In this document: positions 24,794 through 34,804 of the stretch, piece by piece
Numbering within the stretch: the stretch's first letter is position 1
How the letters are laid out: each line of letters starts with the position of its first letter
Source: Bacteroidaceae bacterium
GTDB taxonomy: Bacteria > Bacteroidota > Bacteroidia > Bacteroidales > Barnesiellaceae_A
Direction: 5' to 3'
DNA length: 42,822 nucleotides
Assembly: GCA_017532725.1 (NCBI GenBank)
Contig: JAFXIZ010000028.1
Span: 1 to 42,822, forward strand
Notes under the pieces: model-generated
Seen by the model: the letters and a program-made list of their open reading frames with translations, nothing else
Told to the model about the DNA's origin: nothing
Databases searched by the model: none
Program-made: the position numbers and the translations under genes

Positions 24794-27700
24794 ATGAGAA
24801 AGTTTTTCAGAATCATAAAACGCATCTTCCAAATCTCAGTTTTGACACTGGGCACGCTCTATGCGTTGGTATATATCATCATCTCATTGCCTACGGTGCA
24901 AAATAAGATGCGAGCAAAGGGCGAAAAACTCCTTGCCGAAACGCTCGAAGTTCCCGTCGAAATAACCCGTATAGAGTTCTCGCCATTCAATCGCATCGAG
25001 TTATTTGACGTAACACTGCCCGATGTGGAGGGCGACACGCTGCTATATGCCAAGAAGATAGGAGCAAGCATCGACATCGGTACGCTTATAGCCAACGGCA
25101 ACATCCGATTGCGAAATATTCAACTATTCGGTCTTGATGTACACATCACACGCCCTACCCCCACAAGTCCTACCAACCTGCAATTTATCATCGATGCCTT
25201 TAAGCCCAAGGAAAAGCGTGAGCCTAAGCCTATCGATTTGGCCATCAGCACAGCCCTGATACGTCGCAGCAAGGTAAGATACGACGTGCTGTCCGAGCCA
25301 CAAAAAGAGCCGGGATGCTTTGACGCCAATCACATTGCCGCCGAGGATCTTACGGCCAACCTCTCCATTAAAGTTCTTGACAGCGACTCGCTCAATGCCC
25401 ATATCAAACGCTTGTCGTTCAAGGAACAATCGGGATTGCAGGTCGATCAACTTGCATTGAGGGTCGAGGGTAACCACAACGGAGCAACGTTATCGCAATT
25501 CTCTCTACAACTGCCACAATCGCAACTATCTACCCGACAGGCTACGGTAAAATGGGGCGAGATGCAGAAAATAGAGCAATTCACCGACAGTGCATACATC
25601 ACCTTGGATATATCCGATTCACAAATTATCCTATCGGATATTGCCCCCTTGGCACCGGCATTGAGGCAATTCCATTCGCCCATTAACCTTGCTTGCCACA
25701 TTGAGGGTTATGTCAACGACTTGCATATAGAAAACTTATCGCTCGATATGGAACAAGGTGCAGCCAAGTTTAACACAACTGCAACCGTAAGCAACCTACT
25801 TTGTCGCGACAGTATGTATATCAATTTCAACCCTATACGAATAGAAACAAGCGAAAACGGAGCAAGTATCATAGGAGAGAACTTGAATATACAAGACAGC
25901 CAAGTACAACAGATACTGCACAATTTAGGTCGGGTCACATTCAACAGTCGCTTATCGGGTTTCCTATCGGAACTTGAAGCCATAGCAACACTAAACAGCA
26001 ACATAGGCGACATCGATGCCGATGTATCATTGGGTACAAACAGCACATTCTCCGATATGCAATGTCGCGCACACATAGGTACTGCCGGTATCGACTTTGC
26101 ATCGATATTGGGCAAACAAAGTCCATTGGGAATGGTCGTTTTCGATATAGACCTCGACGGCAGCGTTAACAACAACAAACTGCGCAAAGCCCAAGTAAAC
26201 GGCAATATCAACCGCATAGAATACAACAACTACAATTATACCGACATTACCCTCAATGGCAAGTTACTCAACAACCGTTATAGTGGCAACATACAACTCA
26301 ACGATCCTAACGGACTTATTGACATAAACGCCATAATGCAACTCAATGGTCCAAAGACACTATCCGATATACAAATAAGTTGTCAAGAGGTCGATTTGGC
26401 AGCATTCAATCTTGTACCTCAAAGCAAGGGTAACAAATTATCATTTAAGATCGATGCTCAAGCCGAGGGTAATACCCCCGATAATATCAATGGTTATGTT
26501 CACATCAACGATGTAATATACGGTAATGAGGAGGAAGAGTTGGTGTGGAACTCGCTGCTCGCTGAAGTACAAAATGATACTTTCCCTCAACAGGTACTTA
26601 TTCAATCGGATTACATAAACGGTGCCATAAAGGGCGAATACAAGACCTCTACCCTACTGCAAACGCTTACCGAACTGATACATCCCGTTGTTCCTTCGTT
26701 GATACCGGCTCCTAAAGAAAGAGATAAAACTACATCACACAACAACTTTGGGTGGTATCTCAACTTCAAGCCCTATGTGCAGATGGCACAAATGCTCAAG
26801 TTACCCTTTACACTTACCGATACGGCCTGCATCGATGGCTATGTATATGATGCACAACAACAAGCCAACCTGCGCATCAAGGCACCCAATATATGGTTAG
26901 GTAAGACGCATATGGAGCAGATGAGTGCCGATGTAAAGCAACAAGACGGCACGTTAGACGTGGCTGTACAGACCGACGTAATCAATCACTTAAAGGAATT
27001 TAGCACCACTTGGTGCGTAAATGCCAATGCCCATAACGACCAAATAGGCGTGAGCATCAATTGGAATAGCGACACCGAAGCAACCTTCCGTGGCGATATA
27101 AAACTCGATGCACTGCTATCGCCCAACAAAGAGAATAACAAGAAGATAGATGTTGCCATAGACGTTCTGCCCACCAACGTCATCCTCAATGATACCGTTT
27201 GGGATATCAAACCTGCCGATATATCCATAAAGAACAAAGATATAGCCGTAAACCGACTTGAGGTATCGCGCCCGGGGCAACATATATATATCGACGGCAA
27301 GTTATCGGAGAATGCAGGCGACACATTGCACGTTGACCTGCAAGATGTTAACGTAGATTATATCTTTGAAACCCTTAATATCGATTATGTAACCTTTGGT
27401 GGTAATGCCACAGGACGTGTCAACGTAGCCGATATATACAGCAAGACGCCACACATAGCGACACAAAACCTCGACATTAGAGAGTTTAGTTACAACGATG
27501 CCGTATTTGGCAACCTCTCTATCTTGGGCGTATTTGACTTGAGCGATATGAGCATCCTACTCAAAGGCTTTATTACCAACAAGAATGGTCAAGAGAGCAT
27601 TGTCGATGGATACATCTTCCCCACGCAAGATTCTCTCTCCATCGCATTCGATGTCGATCACATCCCCTTGAAGTTCATCAACCCATTTGTGGGACAAATA

Positions 27701-29401
27701 TTGACCGATATCGAAGGAGAAGCATCGGGCGATATAGTGCTTGAGGGCAACTTTGCACGCATATATATATATGGTGATGCGTATGCCTACAACTTTTCAT
27801 TCGGTGTTCCATTTATCAACACCCGATACAACCTAACTGACAGCGTTCATTTCACACAAGACCAAATACGATTTAGCAATATCACCGTATATGATGAGTA
27901 TGGCAATAAAGCCAAAGCCCGAGGAGAACTCAATCATAAATATTTCACCCAACTCGAGTACGACATAAACATATACGACACCGATAATATGCACGTTTTC
28001 AACGTACCTCACACACCGGGGGCTATGTTCTATGGCAATATATTCGGGTCGGGCGATGTAGCCATTAAGGGTAACGACTATCGTACCGATATAGCAGTGA
28101 AGATGACAACCGACCGAAACTCGGTATTTACCTACGCACTTACCAATACGATGAGTGCGATGGACTATCCTTTCCTGTCGTTTACCAACAAACGCGAGCC
28201 TAAAAAACCGGTTGTCGAGTCGGCCATATCGCAGATTGACAGCACTGTAATAGTAAACAATATGATTGTGCTGAAGGCCAAGAAACCGACAGCACCTCTC
28301 AATACCTTATACCTGACTCTTGAGGCTAATATAACCCCTGCAGCCGACATAACCCTCGTTATGAACGAAATGACCGGCGATGAAATGAAGGCCAACGGCG
28401 AGGGTGTGCTGCGTATGGAGTACAACACAGCCACCAACGAGGTGATGATGTTTGGCTCAATAGAGATAGAGAGAGGTAGTTACAACTTCAGCATAGAGGA
28501 CATTATACGCCGTAATTTTACCATCAACTCGGGCAGTTCGGTATTGTTCCAAGGCAACCCGATGAATGCGCAACTCGATATAGATGCCACCTACTCACTA
28601 CAGGCCAATCTGGCCGACCTCGACGAATCGTTTGCTACTGACAGCGAGTTAACCCGAACAACAGTACCTGTCAATACCAAACTACTCATACAAGGCGACC
28701 TGATGAAACCCGACATCGGTTTTGACATCGAATTGCCTACTCTCAGTGCCGATATGGAGAGCAAAATGCGTAGCATTGTCAGTACCGATGAGATGATGAC
28801 CCGACAAATTATTTACTTGTTGGCTCTCAATCGATTCTTTACGCCCGAATACAACAGTGGCTCGCAAAGCAACAGCAACAACGAGTTGAGCGCAATGACC
28901 ACTTCGGTACTATCTTCTTCACTCGGCTCGCTAATGGGACAATTCAGTGAGAATTGGAATATATCGCCTAATCTTCGCAGCGAACAAGGCGACTTTACCG
29001 ACCTTGAGGTAGATTTGTACCTATCGAGCCAACTACTTGATAACAAACTGATATTCAACGGAAACATAGGCTATCGTGATAGTCGCTACAGTTCTACCAA
29101 TTTCATTGGCGACTTCGACATAGAGTATCTGCTCAACGAAAGTGGTACTTTACGCCTCAAGGGTTACAACCACTTCAACGACCGTAACTACTCGATGCGT
29201 ACGGCATTGACCACCCAAGGTATAGGTCTTATGTACAAACACGACTTTAACTCGTGGTCCAATTTCTTTGAATTTTACAAACGTCGCAAACCGGCTGTTG
29301 AGGAAGAGGAGGAAGAGTATGAGTATGAATACGAGGAGGATAACAACCTCACACTCCCTGTCGATACAGTTATCACAACCGTTCCCGATATGCTCGAATA
29401 A
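24794..29401 (+). CDS. tamB: TamB-like translocation/assembly module protein (DUF490)
   Basis: A 1535-residue protein with an N-terminal membrane anchor (about residues 10-28, ISVLTLGTLYALVYIIIS) and a very long periplasmic body of beta-strand repeats, ending in the DUF490/TamB domain (about 1150-1480; for example GSIEIERGSYNFSIEDII and MTRQIIYLLALNRFF). Such AsmA-like proteins bridge the inner and outer membranes, and are linked to outer-membrane protein assembly and phospholipid transport. Near the C-terminus is an acidic tyrosine/glutamate run (positions about 29299-29340), unusual in TamB but common in Bacteroidota forms. No tamA partner is adjacent. It is followed by a strong hairpin shared with the convergent rlmB. 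Confidence 0.93.
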   Translation: MRKFFRIIKRIFQISVLTLGTLYALVYIIISLPTVQNKMRAKGEKLLAETLEVPVEITRIEFSPFNRIELFDVTLPDVEGDTLLYAKKIGASIDIGTLIANGNIRLRNIQLFGLDVHITRPTPTSPTNLQFIIDAFKPKEKREPKPIDLAISTALIRRSKVRYDVLSEPQKEPGCFDANHIAAEDLTANLSIKVLDSDSLNAHIKRLSFKEQSGLQVDQLALRVEGNHNGATLSQFSLQLPQSQLSTRQATVKWGEMQKIEQFTDSAYITLDISDSQIILSDIAPLAPALRQFHSPINLACHIEGYVNDLHIENLSLDMEQGAAKFNTTATVSNLLCRDSMYINFNPIRIETSENGASIIGENLNIQDSQVQQILHNLGRVTFNSRLSGFLSELEAIATLNSNIGDIDADVSLGTNSTFSDMQCRAHIGTAGIDFASILGKQSPLGMVVFDIDLDGSVNNNKLRKAQVNGNINRIEYNNYNYTDITLNGKLLNNRYSGNIQLNDPNGLIDINAIMQLNGPKTLSDIQISCQEVDLAAFNLVPQSKGNKLSFKIDAQAEGNTPDNINGYVHINDVIYGNEEEELVWNSLLAEVQNDTFPQQVLIQSDYINGAIKGEYKTSTLLQTLTELIHPVVPSLIPAPKERDKTTSHNNFGWYLNFKPYVQMAQMLKLPFTLTDTACIDGYVYDAQQQANLRIKAPNIWLGKTHMEQMSADVKQQDGTLDVAVQTDVINHLKEFSTTWCVNANAHNDQIGVSINWNSDTEATFRGDIKLDALLSPNKENNKKIDVAIDVLPTNVILNDTVWDIKPADISIKNKDIAVNRLEVSRPGQHIYIDGKLSENAGDTLHVDLQDVNVDYIFETLNIDYVTFGGNATGRVNVADIYSKTPHIATQNLDIREFSYNDAVFGNLSILGVFDLSDMSILLKGFITNKNGQESIVDGYIFPTQDSLSIAFDVDHIPLKFINPFVGQILTDIEGEASGDIVLEGNFARIYIYGDAYAYNFSFGVPFINTRYNLTDSVHFTQDQIRFSNITVYDEYGNKAKARGELNHKYFTQLEYDINIYDTDNMHVFNVPHTPGAMFYGNIFGSGDVAIKGNDYRTDIAVKMTTDRNSVFTYALTNTMSAMDYPFLSFTNKREPKKPVVESAISQIDSTVIVNNMIVLKAKKPTAPLNTLYLTLEANITPAADITLVMNEMTGDEMKANGEGVLRMEYNTATNEVMMFGSIEIERGSYNFSIEDIIRRNFTINSGSSVLFQGNPMNAQLDIDATYSLQANLADLDESFATDSELTRTTVPVNTKLLIQGDLMKPDIGFDIELPTLSADMESKMRSIVSTDEMMTRQIIYLLALNRFFTPEYNSGSQSNSNNELSAMTTSVLSSSLGSLMGQFSENWNISPNLRSEQGDFTDLEVDLYLSSQLLDNKLIFNGNIGYRDSRYSSTNFIGDFDIEYLLNESGTLRLKGYNHFNDRNYSMRTALTTQGIGLMYKHDFNSWSNFFEFYKRRKPAVEEEEEEYEYEYEEDNNLTLPVDTVITTVPDMLE

Positions 29402-29405
29402 CATA

Positions 29406-29437
29406 AAAGGTCGTATGCACACTCACATACGACCTTT
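29406..29437. terminator. Bidirectional terminator between tamB and rlmB
   Basis: AAAGGTCGTATG (29406-29417) and CATACGACCTTT (29426-29437) form a perfect 12-bp stem with an 8-base loop between converging genes. The flanks are AT rich on both sides. Confidence 0.8.
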
Positions 29438-29464
29438 GCTATATCTTCGAAAAACAATGCTTAT

Positions 29465-30205
29465 CTACTTGCCCATTCGTTGACGTATAACCTCATACAT
29501 CATCACACCGGCAGCAACCGACACATTGAGCGAGCCAATAGAGCCACGCATAGGTATGGCAACCATCTCATCGCAATGACGTAGGACAACGGGCGACACG
29601 CCTGTATCTTCAGCACCCATAACTATAGCCACAGGTACAGTATAATCGACTTCGGTATAATTGCAAGTAGCCTTCTCGGATGCAGCAACAATGGTAAAGC
29701 CACTGTCGTGCAAGTAACGAACAGCATCTTGAATACTTCGCTCACGACAAACAGGCAGTGTATGTAAAGCACCAGCCGATGTCTTTACAGCATCGGCATT
29801 GACCGATACGCTGCCTCGCGCCGGAATAACAATGGCATTGGCACCCACACACTCGCAGGTACGGGCTATTGCACCAAAATTACGCACATCGGTAACACCG
29901 TCGAGCAATACCACAAAAGGCACTTCGCCGGCTTCATAAAGTGAGGGTACAAGCGACTCGAGGGTATAATACTCTACAGCCGAAACAAAAGCCAATACCC
30001 CTTGGTGATTCTTGCGAGTGATGCGATTGATACGCTCGACAGGAACACGTTGCACCATAACACCGGCTTGACGTGTAGCAGCAAAGAGTTCCTGCGCCAA
30101 ATCGCCTTGCAGGTCTTTCTTAACCAACACCTTATCTATCTCTTTACCGGCCTCTATTGCCTCTATGACAGCACGAATGCCGAAGATGTAATCGTTTTTC
30201 TCCAT
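29465..30205 (-). CDS. rlmB: RlmB-type 23S rRNA (guanosine-2'-O-)-methyltransferase (TrmH family)
   Basis: A 246-residue SPOUT methyltransferase. The N-terminal substrate-binding domain (DYIFGIRAVIEAIEAGKEI) precedes the knotted SAM domain with NFGAIARTCECVGANAIVIP, IVMGAEDTGVSP and IPMRGSIGSLNVSVAAGVMM, the three SPOUT motifs. RlmB methylates G2251 of 23S rRNA in E. coli; the exact target here is inferred. It is the last gene of the dnaN-to-rlmB minus-strand run, 15 bases after recN. Confidence 0.9.
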   Translation of the reverse strand: MEKNDYIFGIRAVIEAIEAGKEIDKVLVKKDLQGDLAQELFAATRQAGVMVQRVPVERINRITRKNHQGVLAFVSAVEYYTLESLVPSLYEAGEVPFVVLLDGVTDVRNFGAIARTCECVGANAIVIPARGSVSVNADAVKTSAGALHTLPVCRERSIQDAVRYLHDSGFTIVAASEKATCNYTEVDYTVPVAIVMGAEDTGVSPVVLRHCDEMVAIPMRGSIGSLNVSVAAGVMMYEVIRQRMGK

Positions 30206-30220
30206 ACGTTGTTCAAATGG

Positions 30221-31882
30221 TTATTCTTGTGATTGAAGTAATACTCGGGCATTATTGAGAGCAGCATCGGTAAGCGTAGTACCACTGAGCATACGCGCCA
30301 CCTCTTCAACACGCTCATTATCGGCCAGTTGCAATAATTGTGTATGCGTAGCATCGCCACTGCTATCCTTAAATACCCTATAGTGATGACTGCCGGTAGC
30401 GGCAACTTGTGGCAAGTGAGTAATGGCTATCACCTGCATATATTGCGACATATTCTTCATAATATGTCCCATTCGGGCTGCAATATCGCCCGATACGCCG
30501 GTGTCTATTTCATCGAATATAATAGTAGGCATTGCCAAAGCATCGGCTATCAAAGCCTTCACGCACAACATCAGGCGCGAAATTTCACCTCCCGATGCAA
30601 CTTGCGCAACGGGTTGCAGTGGTTGATTCTTATTGGCCGAGAATCGGATAACAACCTGCTCGGCACCCATCTTATAGTAGTCGCACGCCTCAATATCAAC
30701 AGCAATCTGAACGTGTGGCATACCCAAAGGTTGCAACTCCTCGACAAGACGGGCAGCCAAGAGGGGGGCTTGTCGGGTACGGGTGGCTGTAAGAGCATCG
30801 GCACACGATTTGCAACGTGCTTGTGCCACCGACAACTTTTGTTCTATGGCAGCAATCTCGGCTTCGCTATTGTCCATACCGGTCAATCGCGAGGCATAGT
30901 CGTCACGCAGGGCTATCAACTGTTCTACACTGTTCAGATGGTGCTTTTGCTGCAAAGTATATAGCGTATCGAGTCGCTCCTCGACCCAAGCAAGCCTATC
31001 GGGATTGACAGCCAATTGTTCATTCCAATCGGCAAGTGTATCATCGATATCCTTGAGTTCGATGTAAGCCGACTGCATACGCTCCTCGATGGAGTGCGCC
31101 TCGGGGAATATATTATGCAATGACCGTATGCGCGACAACGCCATATTAAGAGCCGGAATTACCCCACCCTCATCACTCTGCATCAAACTGTTGACACCAT
31201 ACAGCAACTCCTTTATTTCGCCGGCGTGCGTAAGGCGTTCTTGCTCCTGCTCCAACTCCTCCTGCTCGCCTGCAATGAGTTTAGCATCAAGCAATTGCGA
31301 ATATTGAAAGCGAATATAATCTTCGTCGGCAGCAGCCTCGGCCACACGCTTGCGCATCATATCCAACTCACGCGACAGCGCATTACACTCGCCGTAGGCC
31401 TGTCGGTAAGCAGCAAGTTCTTTTTCATTGCGCGCCAATACATCGACCAATCGCAATTGGAATGCAGCATCGGTGAGTAACAAATTCTGGTGCTGCGAAT
31501 GAATGTCTATCAGCCTGTCGCCCAACTGCTTGAGTACGGCTGCCGTTACAGGTGTATCATTAATAAAAGCGCGTGATTTTCCTGTTGGCGATATTTCACG
31601 ACGGATGATGCAATCGGTAGCATCATATTCGAGGTCATTCTCGGCAAAGAAATCTTGCAGATTGTATTGCGACACATCAAAATATCCCTCGACAAGTGTC
31701 TTGACCGAAGAATCGGTCACTACTTTGGTATCGACTCGCTGCCCAAGTATAAGCGACAACGCCCCCAAAATAATAGATTTTCCGGCACCTGTTTCACCTG
31801 TGATGACCGAAAAACCTTGTGAGAAATCAATATCGAGGCTATCTATCAACGCATAATTGCGAATAATCAACTTCTTTATCAT
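30221..31882 (-). CDS. recN: DNA repair protein RecN
   Basis: A 553-residue SMC-like ATPase. The Walker A GETGAGKS is at 29-36, and the ABC signature and Walker B are near the C-terminus (VASGGEISRLMLCVKALI, then PTIIFDEIDTGVSG). Between them is a coiled-coil rich central part. RecN acts at DNA double-strand breaks, holding broken ends and supporting RecA-dependent repair. It follows the DUF4835 gene after six bases, so the genes are surely co-transcribed. Confidence 0.96.
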   Translation of the reverse strand: MIKKLIIRNYALIDSLDIDFSQGFSVITGETGAGKSIILGALSLILGQRVDTKVVTDSSVKTLVEGYFDVSQYNLQDFFAENDLEYDATDCIIRREISPTGKSRAFINDTPVTAAVLKQLGDRLIDIHSQHQNLLLTDAAFQLRLVDVLARNEKELAAYRQAYGECNALSRELDMMRKRVAEAAADEDYIRFQYSQLLDAKLIAGEQEELEQEQERLTHAGEIKELLYGVNSLMQSDEGGVIPALNMALSRIRSLHNIFPEAHSIEERMQSAYIELKDIDDTLADWNEQLAVNPDRLAWVEERLDTLYTLQQKHHLNSVEQLIALRDDYASRLTGMDNSEAEIAAIEQKLSVAQARCKSCADALTATRTRQAPLLAARLVEELQPLGMPHVQIAVDIEACDYYKMGAEQVVIRFSANKNQPLQPVAQVASGGEISRLMLCVKALIADALAMPTIIFDEIDTGVSGDIAARMGHIMKNMSQYMQVIAITHLPQVAATGSHHYRVFKDSSGDATHTQLLQLADNERVEEVARMLSGTTLTDAALNNARVLLQSQE

Positions 31883-31888
31883 ACGCTA

Positions 31889-32791
31889 CTATCGGCTGGC
31901 TTCTTTTATTTTTTCGAGGACACGATTTTCGGCAGGATATATCCCTATAAGCAAATCGTACATATCATTCTTTTCGGTTACCGAGGCTTTGGAATAGATG
32001 TTTATTATCTCATCAAATTTCGCCTCCTTAAACATAGGGAACAGCACCGAGGTAGAGTTGTTACTATACAACTCGGGCAATATCGACAGCGACTTACCTA
32101 CAGTAGCACGAGCCTTGGCTGCACCCAATACCATTTCGTCCATTCCCTTACGATGATAGTTGTACCACATTTCGCGGAATGACTTGGTGGCAGGCTCGAC
32201 AAAAGCCGACAAGATGGCACTGCGATTACGGCGATTTTCAAATGCTTTCCAACCGGCCTCCTGCGTAGATTGTCCCAACGACACCATTGTACGAGCCATC
32301 TCGAAGAATGGATCGCCTCCATAGAGTATAAAACTATCGAAATCGATACCTATTATCATATAGGCATAGAAGTTGAGTATGCAAGTGAGGTTGTTTTCGT
32401 AGGTCGATGAGGAGAATACCAACGGATCGAACTCTTTATAGTCGAAGGTTACCTCATTGTCCTGAAAGTTGATAAGAGTTGTTGTATAAGAACTGTTATA
32501 GACCGGACGGCGCGACTGAATCTGCAAAGAACACACCATTCTATCATCGGCATATTCCGATACGATAAACTGCAATGTACATTCTATACGCTCGGTAGGC
32601 GACAGTTGCACCGACGTAAACTTGGTGTCGTTCATATATTCCGTTATGGCTGTTTGCAGCGTATTGAACACCTCTTTATTAGTGCCTTGTATCTTGTCGC
32701 TGTTTACCACAACCTTGCAATTCAACTCCTGCGCACACAGCGTAGTGAGAGAACATAAGACAAGGAGTAAGGATAGAATGTAACGGTTCAT
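31889..32791 (-). CDS. DUF4835 family exported protein (PorD-like)
   Basis: A 300-residue secreted protein with a signal peptide (MNRYILSLLLVLCSLTTLCA, cleavage before QE). The body begins with QELNCKVVVNSDKIQGTNKE, the start of DUF4835, and contains FDYKEFDPLVFSSSTYENNL and FYAYMIIGIDFDSF. The family is found in Bacteroidota next to coaBC and recN, as here. I recall the name PorD being used for it, with a proposed link to type IX secretion, but I cannot verify that from this sequence; no other por/gld gene is in the window. It lies 12 bases after coaBC. Confidence 0.88.
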   Translation of the reverse strand: MNRYILSLLLVLCSLTTLCAQELNCKVVVNSDKIQGTNKEVFNTLQTAITEYMNDTKFTSVQLSPTERIECTLQFIVSEYADDRMVCSLQIQSRRPVYNSSYTTTLINFQDNEVTFDYKEFDPLVFSSSTYENNLTCILNFYAYMIIGIDFDSFILYGGDPFFEMARTMVSLGQSTQEAGWKAFENRRNRSAILSAFVEPATKSFREMWYNYHRKGMDEMVLGAAKARATVGKSLSILPELYSNNSTSVLFPMFKEAKFDEIINIYSKASVTEKNDMYDLLIGIYPAENRVLEKIKEASR

Positions 32792-32803
32792 ACTGTATCA
32801 AAA

Positions 32804-34009
32804 CTAACTGTTAAGGTAGTGCGCCAACACCTCTACGATATCGGCAGCAACTTCACTCTTGGGTTTACAGGGATAATCGGTATGCTTGCCATTGCGCTCG
32901 ATAATAGTCACTTGATTGGTATCGTGACGGAAACCTGCTCCGGGATTTTGCAATGAGTTAAGCACCACAAAATCGAGGTTTTTCTTTTCCAACTTGCCCT
33001 GTGCATTGCTTTGCTCATCGTTGGTTTCGAGAGCAAAACCTACCAAGCACTGGCCTTCGCGCTTCACAGCACCCAAGGCTGCCGCAATATCGCGATTGGG
33101 GACAAGTTGCAAAGTAAGGTCATCGGCCGAACGTTTCATTTTCTTATCGTTGCAAACAGCCGGCTTATAATCGGCCACAGCAGCACACATTATAGCAGCG
33201 TCACTCTCGGCAAAAGCCTCCATAGCGGCGTCATACATCTGGTCGGCACTCTCCACATCGATGCGTTTTATGGCAGGATGCGTAGTCTTGAGCGACACAG
33301 GGCCGGCTATAAGAGTCACTTCGGCACCGGCACGGGCGCACTGCTCGGCAATGGCAAATCCCATCTTTCCCGATGAGTAGTTACCTATAAAACGAACAGG
33401 ATCGAGTTTTTCATACGTCGGCCCGGCAGTTATCATCACTTTTTTTTTTGCAAGCGACTGTTGCGCTGCAAAAAACTGCTCGATGATGTCAACTATGCGG
33501 TCGGGCTCCTCCATACGACCCTTGCCTTCGAGATGACTTGCCAACTCGCCCGATGTAGGTTCAATTATATGATTGCCATACGAACGCAACAAATCGAGAT
33601 TGTGCTGTGTGGTAGGATGTGCAAACATATCCAAGTCCATAGCAGGGGCTACGAATACGGGTGCTTTACTCGACAAATATGTGGTAATGAGCATATTATC
33701 GGCTATACCGTGAGCCATCTTACCTATCGACGAGGCTGTAGCAGGAGCAATTACCATAGCATCGGCCCACAGTCCCAAATCGACGTGGCTGTGCCAAGTT
33801 CCGTCATTGGCAGTAAAGAACTCACTGACAACAGGCTTTCCACTCAACGCCGAGAGCGTTACCGGTGTGATAAACTCTTTTCCGGCAGGTGTTATCACCA
33901 CTTGTACCTCGGCACCCTTCTTGACAAAAGCACGCAACAAGTATGCTGCTTTATAGGCAGCAATACTTCCTGTTATGCCCAATACGATATGTTTTCCTTT
34001 GAGTGACAT
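32804..34009 (-). CDS. coaBC: Bifunctional phosphopantothenoylcysteine decarboxylase / phosphopantothenate--cysteine ligase
   Basis: A 401-residue CoaBC. The N-terminal flavin decarboxylase half has LGITGSIAAYKAAYLLR, the active-site H75 in HSHVDL, and PATASSIGKMAHG. The C-terminal ligase half has MITAGPTYEKLDPVRFIGNY followed by SSGKMGFAIAEQ. Two canonical residues differ: PAMN is PAMD (residue 125) and the flap that normally carries the active-site cysteine reads GELASHLEGKGRM, with no cysteine. The enzyme makes 4'-phosphopantetheine for coenzyme A. It sits five bases after the exonuclease gene. Confidence 0.95.
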   Translation of the reverse strand: MSLKGKHIVLGITGSIAAYKAAYLLRAFVKKGAEVQVVITPAGKEFITPVTLSALSGKPVVSEFFTANDGTWHSHVDLGLWADAMVIAPATASSIGKMAHGIADNMLITTYLSSKAPVFVAPAMDLDMFAHPTTQHNLDLLRSYGNHIIEPTSGELASHLEGKGRMEEPDRIVDIIEQFFAAQQSLAKKKVMITAGPTYEKLDPVRFIGNYSSGKMGFAIAEQCARAGAEVTLIAGPVSLKTTHPAIKRIDVESADQMYDAAMEAFAESDAAIMCAAVADYKPAVCNDKKMKRSADDLTLQLVPNRDIAAALGAVKREGQCLVGFALETNDEQSNAQGKLEKKNLDFVVLNSLQNPGAGFRHDTNQVTIIERNGKHTDYPCKPKSEVAADIVEVLAHYLNS

Positions 34010-34014
34010 AGTAT

Positions 34015-34794
34015 TTATTTCGATGTATTGGAGTTAAGACCTCTTAAACGAATGCGCGTAATCACATTCTTGGTATTCAATGGGAAATCGCCCTGCATAA
34101 TCCAACTGTAATATCCCGAGTCGCGCACCATAACCTCGGCAACGGGCATTCCTTTGTACTTGCCAAAGTTGAATACCTCGACATCTTTATCATTGTAGAT
34201 GATGCGACCGGCAAAATCGACGTTGCGATTCTGTGTAGAGAATTTCGACAAAAATTCGATATCATTCTGCAACACATCGTAACGGTCGAGTTGCGCTTTC
34301 AGCACCTCGTAAGTGGCACGCGTGTCGGCATTGGCCGAGTGTGCGCCATCGAGTTCCTTATCGCAGTAGAAGCGATATGCAGCCGACAGTGTGCGTTGTT
34401 CCATTTTATGGAATATGGTTTGCACATCGACAAAACGGCATTGTGTCAAATCGATATTGACCCCCACACGCAACAACTCCTCGACCAGCAAAGGCACATC
34501 GAAACGATTGCTGTTAAATCCGGCTATATCGACATTGGTAAAGACGGCAGCCAACTCCTTTGCCACCTGCTCGAAGGTGGGTGCATTCGCCACATCTTCA
34601 TCACTGATATGATGCACAGCCGTAGCCTCGGCAGGGATGTGACGTCCGGGGTTTATGCGCAGCGTTTTACTCTCCTCGTGCCCATCGGGAAATACTTTTA
34701 TGTACGACAACTCAACAATACGGTCGTCGATAATATTGGTACCGGTGGTTTCGAGGTCGAAAAATACAATCGGTTTATTGAGTTTGAGTTCCAT
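34015..34794 (-). CDS. DnaQ-like 3'-5' exonuclease (DEDDh family)
   Basis: A 259-residue exonuclease. ExoI is FDLETTG near residue 12, ExoII is GFNSNRFDVPLL, and ExoIII is HSANADTRAT, giving the DEDDh catalytic set. After about residue 185 there is an extra C-terminal region with YNDKDVEVFNFGKYKGMPVA, a small domain often attached to this exonuclease in Bacteroidota. It may serve as the proofreading epsilon subunit of DNA polymerase III, and its position ten bases after dnaN supports a replication role, but family members also act in repair. Confidence 0.92.
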   Translation of the reverse strand: MELKLNKPIVFFDLETTGTNIIDDRIVELSYIKVFPDGHEESKTLRINPGRHIPAEATAVHHISDEDVANAPTFEQVAKELAAVFTNVDIAGFNSNRFDVPLLVEELLRVGVNIDLTQCRFVDVQTIFHKMEQRTLSAAYRFYCDKELDGAHSANADTRATYEVLKAQLDRYDVLQNDIEFLSKFSTQNRNVDFAGRIIYNDKDVEVFNFGKYKGMPVAEVMVRDSGYYSWIMQGDFPLNTKNVITRIRLRGLNSNTSK

Positions 34795-34804
34795 TGAGGG
34801 TATA

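Noticed and set aside
29299..29340. Purine-rich GAG/GAA stretch as a possible repeat
   Set aside because: It lies in frame at the C-terminus of TamB and encodes its acidic tail.
30338..30964. A 208-codon plus-strand frame over recN
   Set aside because: Antisense to RecN, whose ATPase motifs are intact.
33461..34006. A 181-codon plus-strand frame over coaBC
   Set aside because: Antisense to a clear CoaBC reading frame; no recognisable domain.
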